Of a stretch of DNA of 35,069 nt, positions 32,425 through 35,069 are shown piece by piece. The first letter of the stretch is position 1. The number at the start of each line of letters is the position of its first letter. Source of the stretch: Thermoplasmata archaeon (GTDB lineage: Archaea > Thermoplasmatota > Thermoplasmata > Lutacidiplasmatales > SKW197). A program made the position numbers and the translations under genes. The stretch lies in contig JAVZCK010000020.1 of the NCBI GenBank assembly GCA_038874435.1, positions 1 through 35,069 on the forward strand, written 5' to 3'. The notes under the pieces are model-generated. The model had not been told where the DNA came from, searched no databases, and worked only from the letters and a program-made list of their open reading frames with translations.

Positions 32425-32433
32425 TTTTATATC
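32425..32433 (+). promoter_or_regulatory. TATA box of the second ABC exporter operon
   Basis: TTTTATATC centred about 24 nt upstream of ATG 32453 predicts a leaderless transcript. This makes 32453 the start, because the earlier in-frame start at 32414 would lie upstream of the TATA. Confidence 0.55.
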
Positions 32434-32452
32434 ACTCCATTTATCGCAAGAT

Positions 32453-33367
32453 ATGGACACAATAATTGAAGTTAGAAATTTAGTGAAAAACTATGGAAAA
32501 TTCAGAGCAGTGGATTCCATTTCATTTGAGGTCAACCAGGGGGAGATTTTTACGCTTGTTGGCCCGAATGGAGCTGGCAAGACCACGACTGTGGAAATTC
32601 TGGAATGTTTGAGAAAACCCACATCCGGGAAAGTGCAAATTCTTGGCTATGATATTACGAAGGATGAGGAGAAGATAAAGAAAAGGATTGGTGTGGTACC
32701 GCAGGAATTCAATGCATTTGAGCGTTTAACTGTGCTGGAGAATGTGAAGTTAATTGCAGACATTTATGGGAGAAAAGGAGAATTAAGGAGTTATCTCGAG
32801 ATGCTGGATTTGTGGGATGTAAAGGATAAAAAATTCAAAGCGTTATCTGGAGGAATGAAGAGGCGCGTGGGTATCTGTATGGCTGCAGTGAGCGAACCAG
32901 AAATTCTTTTCCTTGATGAGCCCACTACAGGGCTTGACCCAGAAGCAAGGCGTGAGACCTGGGGTGTGATAAGGAAATTGAAGGCAACTGGAAAAACTGT
33001 CTTTCTCACAACGCATTACATGGAAGAGGCGGAAAAACTGAGTGATAGAGTGGCTGTGATTGTGAAAGGAAAAATTGTAGCGATGGGAGTGGTGAAGGAA
33101 ATGGTAGAAAAGCATGGTGGAGGTTACAGGGTGTTTACGAAGGTTGCCAGTAAAGAGGTAGAGGAAATTTTTAAGAAATACACAGATAGCATTACAAAAG
33201 TAGATAGTGGCTTCTGTGGAAAATTTTCTGGGAAGAAAGAGGCAGCGAAGGCATCCCTTGAACTCTACTCAAAGGACATTGAAGCGGAGATTATTGAACC
33301 AGGAATGGAAGAGGTATTTCTCTCACTTGTCGGAAGAAAAATCAATGAGAGGGGTGAGTTTGAATGA
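32453..33367 (+). CDS. ABC transporter ATP-binding protein (DrrA-like)
   Basis: About 304 residues from ATG 32453. Walker A is GPNGAGKTT (about 37-45), the Q-loop is in VVPQEF, the signature is LSGGMKRRVGI, Walker B is ILFLDEPTTGLDPEARR, and the switch is TTHYMEEAE. The C-terminal region, ending EEVFLSLVG, is the accessory domain of DrrA/CcmA-type exporters. The stop overlaps the permease ATG (ATGA). The substrate is unknown; relatives export drugs, lipids or polysaccharides. Confidence 0.94.
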   Translation: MDTIIEVRNLVKNYGKFRAVDSISFEVNQGEIFTLVGPNGAGKTTTVEILECLRKPTSGKVQILGYDITKDEEKIKKRIGVVPQEFNAFERLTVLENVKLIADIYGRKGELRSYLEMLDLWDVKDKKFKALSGGMKRRVGICMAAVSEPEILFLDEPTTGLDPEARRETWGVIRKLKATGKTVFLTTHYMEEAEKLSDRVAVIVKGKIVAMGVVKEMVEKHGGGYRVFTKVASKEVEEIFKKYTDSITKVDSGFCGKFSGKKEAAKASLELYSKDIEAEIIEPGMEEVFLSLVGRKINERGEFE

Positions 33368-34620
33368 GGAATGTCTGGGTTGTTTTCAAGACATTGTTGA
33401 AGGACTGGCTTCGCTCACCAACTGGTGTGTTCTTTTCGTTTCTCTTCCCTGTTCTTTTACTCGTGATTTTCGGAACTCTTTTCGGAGGCACTGAGACCAC
33501 AAAATACAACCTTTACATTCAAAATTTAGATGTGGACGAGAATGGGAATCAAACAAACCTTTCTTCAGCATTCATTGAAGCAATAAAGTCCACAGAATGC
33601 TTTGAAATAAAACCGTTGGACAAAGATGTTAACATTTCTGCCTTCGTGAAGGAACAGCAGACGATTGAAAGTCTGCGATTTCTTGTAATTCCAAAGGGTT
33701 TTGAGGAAAAAGCAATCAACAAGACCGTGGTTGTGAGAATGGGCATAATTGTGGATACGCTTGCCTATGTGCTCAATAACTATAGCCAGTATATGAATGA
33801 AAGCGATGTGGCAAACATAACAATGGGAAAGGAAATGCTGAGTGCTTATCTTAACCAGACAAATGTAACAAGCCCGGAAGTTTTGCTTATTGCGGATGAA
33901 CATGCCCAGTCAACACAGATTGTGAAAGGAATCATTTACAGTGTAGTTCATGGCTTCAATAATAAATTAACAGGTGCTTCTGATATTCTCATACCTAAAT
34001 CGGAGGACCTGCAGCAACGACGCTGGAGGGCTGCTGATTATTACTTGCCTGGTTACATTGCTGCTTTCATCATGACTAACGGAATAATTGGAATGACCAC
34101 AACAGTCACAGAATACAAGCGAAATGGAATAGTGAAACGACTGAGTGCTACACCTCTCAGCAAAAGGGACTGGATTCTCGGGTGCATTCTGCAGCAGACC
34201 TTCCTTGGCTTCGCACTGACAATATTGATGATTGGTTTTAGTTGGGCAATCTTTGGAGTTAGAGCAGTCCCAGATTTGTATGCTGTCTCTTTAATCTTCA
34301 TTGGATGTGTGCTCTTTTCCAGTATCGGAATGACCCTTGGGGGCTTTGTGAAGGATATTGAGGCGGCAGCCGGCATCGGAAACGCAATTGGCTTCCCGCT
34401 GATGTTTCTCTCCGGTGCTTTCTGGCCCGTTGAAATTATGCCCTCCTACATGCAAACAATTGCAAAGGGTTCGCCAGTTTACTACTTCCATCAGGGCTTG
34501 CGAGAAATCATGATTTACAATGAGCCAGCCAATGCAACACTCTCCTTCATTGTGCTCACAGTTCTGGCAGTAATCTTCACCATACTTGCAATAAAGATAA
34601 CGAGATGGAAGGATTTGTAA
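33364..34620 (+). CDS. ABC-2 type transporter permease (YhgE/DrrB-like)
   Basis: 418 residues. One membrane segment near the N-terminus (FFSFLFPVLLLVIFGTLFGG, about 19-38) is followed by a large extracellular domain (about 40-215) with N-x-T/S sequons. Five membrane segments follow at about 230-415, including the conserved LSATPLSKRDWILG loop and GFPLMFLSGAFWPVE. This layout fits the ABC2_membrane_3 permeases that work with DrrA-type ATPases. It is coupled to the ATPase gene by a 4-nt overlap. Confidence 0.92.
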   Translation: MRNVWVVFKTLLKDWLRSPTGVFFSFLFPVLLLVIFGTLFGGTETTKYNLYIQNLDVDENGNQTNLSSAFIEAIKSTECFEIKPLDKDVNISAFVKEQQTIESLRFLVIPKGFEEKAINKTVVVRMGIIVDTLAYVLNNYSQYMNESDVANITMGKEMLSAYLNQTNVTSPEVLLIADEHAQSTQIVKGIIYSVVHGFNNKLTGASDILIPKSEDLQQRRWRAADYYLPGYIAAFIMTNGIIGMTTTVTEYKRNGIVKRLSATPLSKRDWILGCILQQTFLGFALTILMIGFSWAIFGVRAVPDLYAVSLIFIGCVLFSSIGMTLGGFVKDIEAAAGIGNAIGFPLMFLSGAFWPVEIMPSYMQTIAKGSPVYYFHQGLREIMIYNEPANATLSFIVLTVLAVIFTILAIKITRWKDL

Positions 34621-34621
34621 G

Positions 34622-34855
34622 ATGATAAAATTGGATTTTTCCAATGTTGTCTGGAGAAATGCCAAAACATTAGAGCTAGCGACAGTGACAGCCTTTTTCA
34701 TAGTTTATTTTGGAGTTTTGGGATGGTTGTATATGCGACCTGTCGTATACTCTGGTCGTATCCTATTTCTTATAGTTACATTGATTATTTCCCTCCTTGG
34801 TTTTTTCTACTGTGTGAGCGGTATTTTGAAATATCCATTCTCAAAAGCTAGATAA
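34622..34855 (+). CDS. small two-TM membrane protein downstream of the ABC exporter
   Basis: 77 residues. The N-terminus is short and cytoplasmic-looking (IKLDFSNVVWRNAKTLE), followed by two hydrophobic segments (about 19-37 and 42-66) and a basic tail ending SKAR. No family recognised. It starts one base after the permease TAA, so it is probably an accessory subunit or regulator of the exporter (inference). Confidence 0.65.
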   Translation: MIKLDFSNVVWRNAKTLELATVTAFFIVYFGVLGWLYMRPVVYSGRILFLIVTLIISLLGFFYCVSGILKYPFSKAR

Positions 34856-35069
34856 CTCTGCAACATTGGTGGGTTGCTTTCTACGCTTCTATGGATAGAT
34901 CCGATAATTATTTTCCCCCTTTATTATAGACATTTGTGATTCCCCACTAACTTCCCAAAGATTGTGTAATAGGCATTATGAGACTTTGAGAGCTCAGAAG
35001 TAAATTCGTCTTGCCAGTATGCAATTTTCCATGAGCGCACCGAAAGTTTTATTAATCCCTTTGATATTA
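34856..35069 (+). other. terminal intergenic region with a possible promoter or gene start
   Basis: No convincing gene in 34856-35030. Near the end, AGTTTTATTAA at 35045-35055 resembles a BRE/TATA element for a gene beyond the window. Alternatively, ATG 35031 opens a frame (MSAPKVLLIPLIL) to the window edge that could be the start of a signal peptide. The sequence cannot decide between them. Confidence 0.3.

Overview
This window is archaeal chromosome, and the best fit is a member of the Thermoplasmatota or a relative (inference from gene content; no 16S rRNA gene is present). The archaeal markers are an archaeal-type alanyl-tRNA synthetase, aIF2 gamma, ribosomal protein S6e, Nep1, a stand-alone GMP synthase glutaminase subunit, a KaiC-family ATPase, a COG1340 coiled-coil protein, an intron-containing tRNA gene, and TATA boxes 25-40 nt upstream of starts that are leaderless or have very short leaders. 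Genes are tightly packed, with many ATGA, GTGA or TTGA stop/start overlaps.

Layout. 1-165: possible tail of an upstream gene. 149-5890: a giant all-helical repeat protein with a roughly 62-residue period and a duplicated N-terminal half. 5891-6182: tRNA-Arg(UCG), starting on the base after that stop codon and split by an intron of about 217 nt packed with hairpins. 6227-10452 (+): alaS, dCMP deaminase, a PUA-domain protein and a DUF429 protein, coupled by overlaps. 10464-12996 (-): an AAA/STAND-like ATPase with TPRs, broken into two frames. 13065-15769 (-): larB, a COG1340 coiled-coil protein and a sugar nucleotidyltransferase. 15929-18685 (-): a beta-helix surface protein with TNG repeats and a CTERM-like anchor. 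18836-20693 (+): a DegT-type aminotransferase and rsmA. 20699-22070 (-): two small membrane proteins and the GMP synthase glutaminase. 22164-24034 (+): a membrane-anchored FKBP isomerase and a ThiF/MoeB-type E1 enzyme. 24066-29561 (-): S6e, aIF2 gamma, an FAD dehydrogenase, nep1 and an ABC ATPase/permease pair, in one direction with almost no gaps. 29647-32369 (-): two small helical proteins, a KaiC-family ATPase and a tandem P-loop-less KaiC-like protein. 32453-34855 (+): a second ABC export system with a small membrane protein. 34856-35069: no clear gene.

Most of the window is housekeeping: translation, ribosome maturation, nucleotide and cofactor metabolism, envelope sugars and export. The parts that look least described are the structured tRNA intron with three tandem hairpin units, the KaiC/pseudo-KaiC four-gene operon at 29647-32369, the giant repeat protein, the frame-split ATPase/TPR gene, and the surface protein with an unusual N-terminus and a possible archaeosortase signal.
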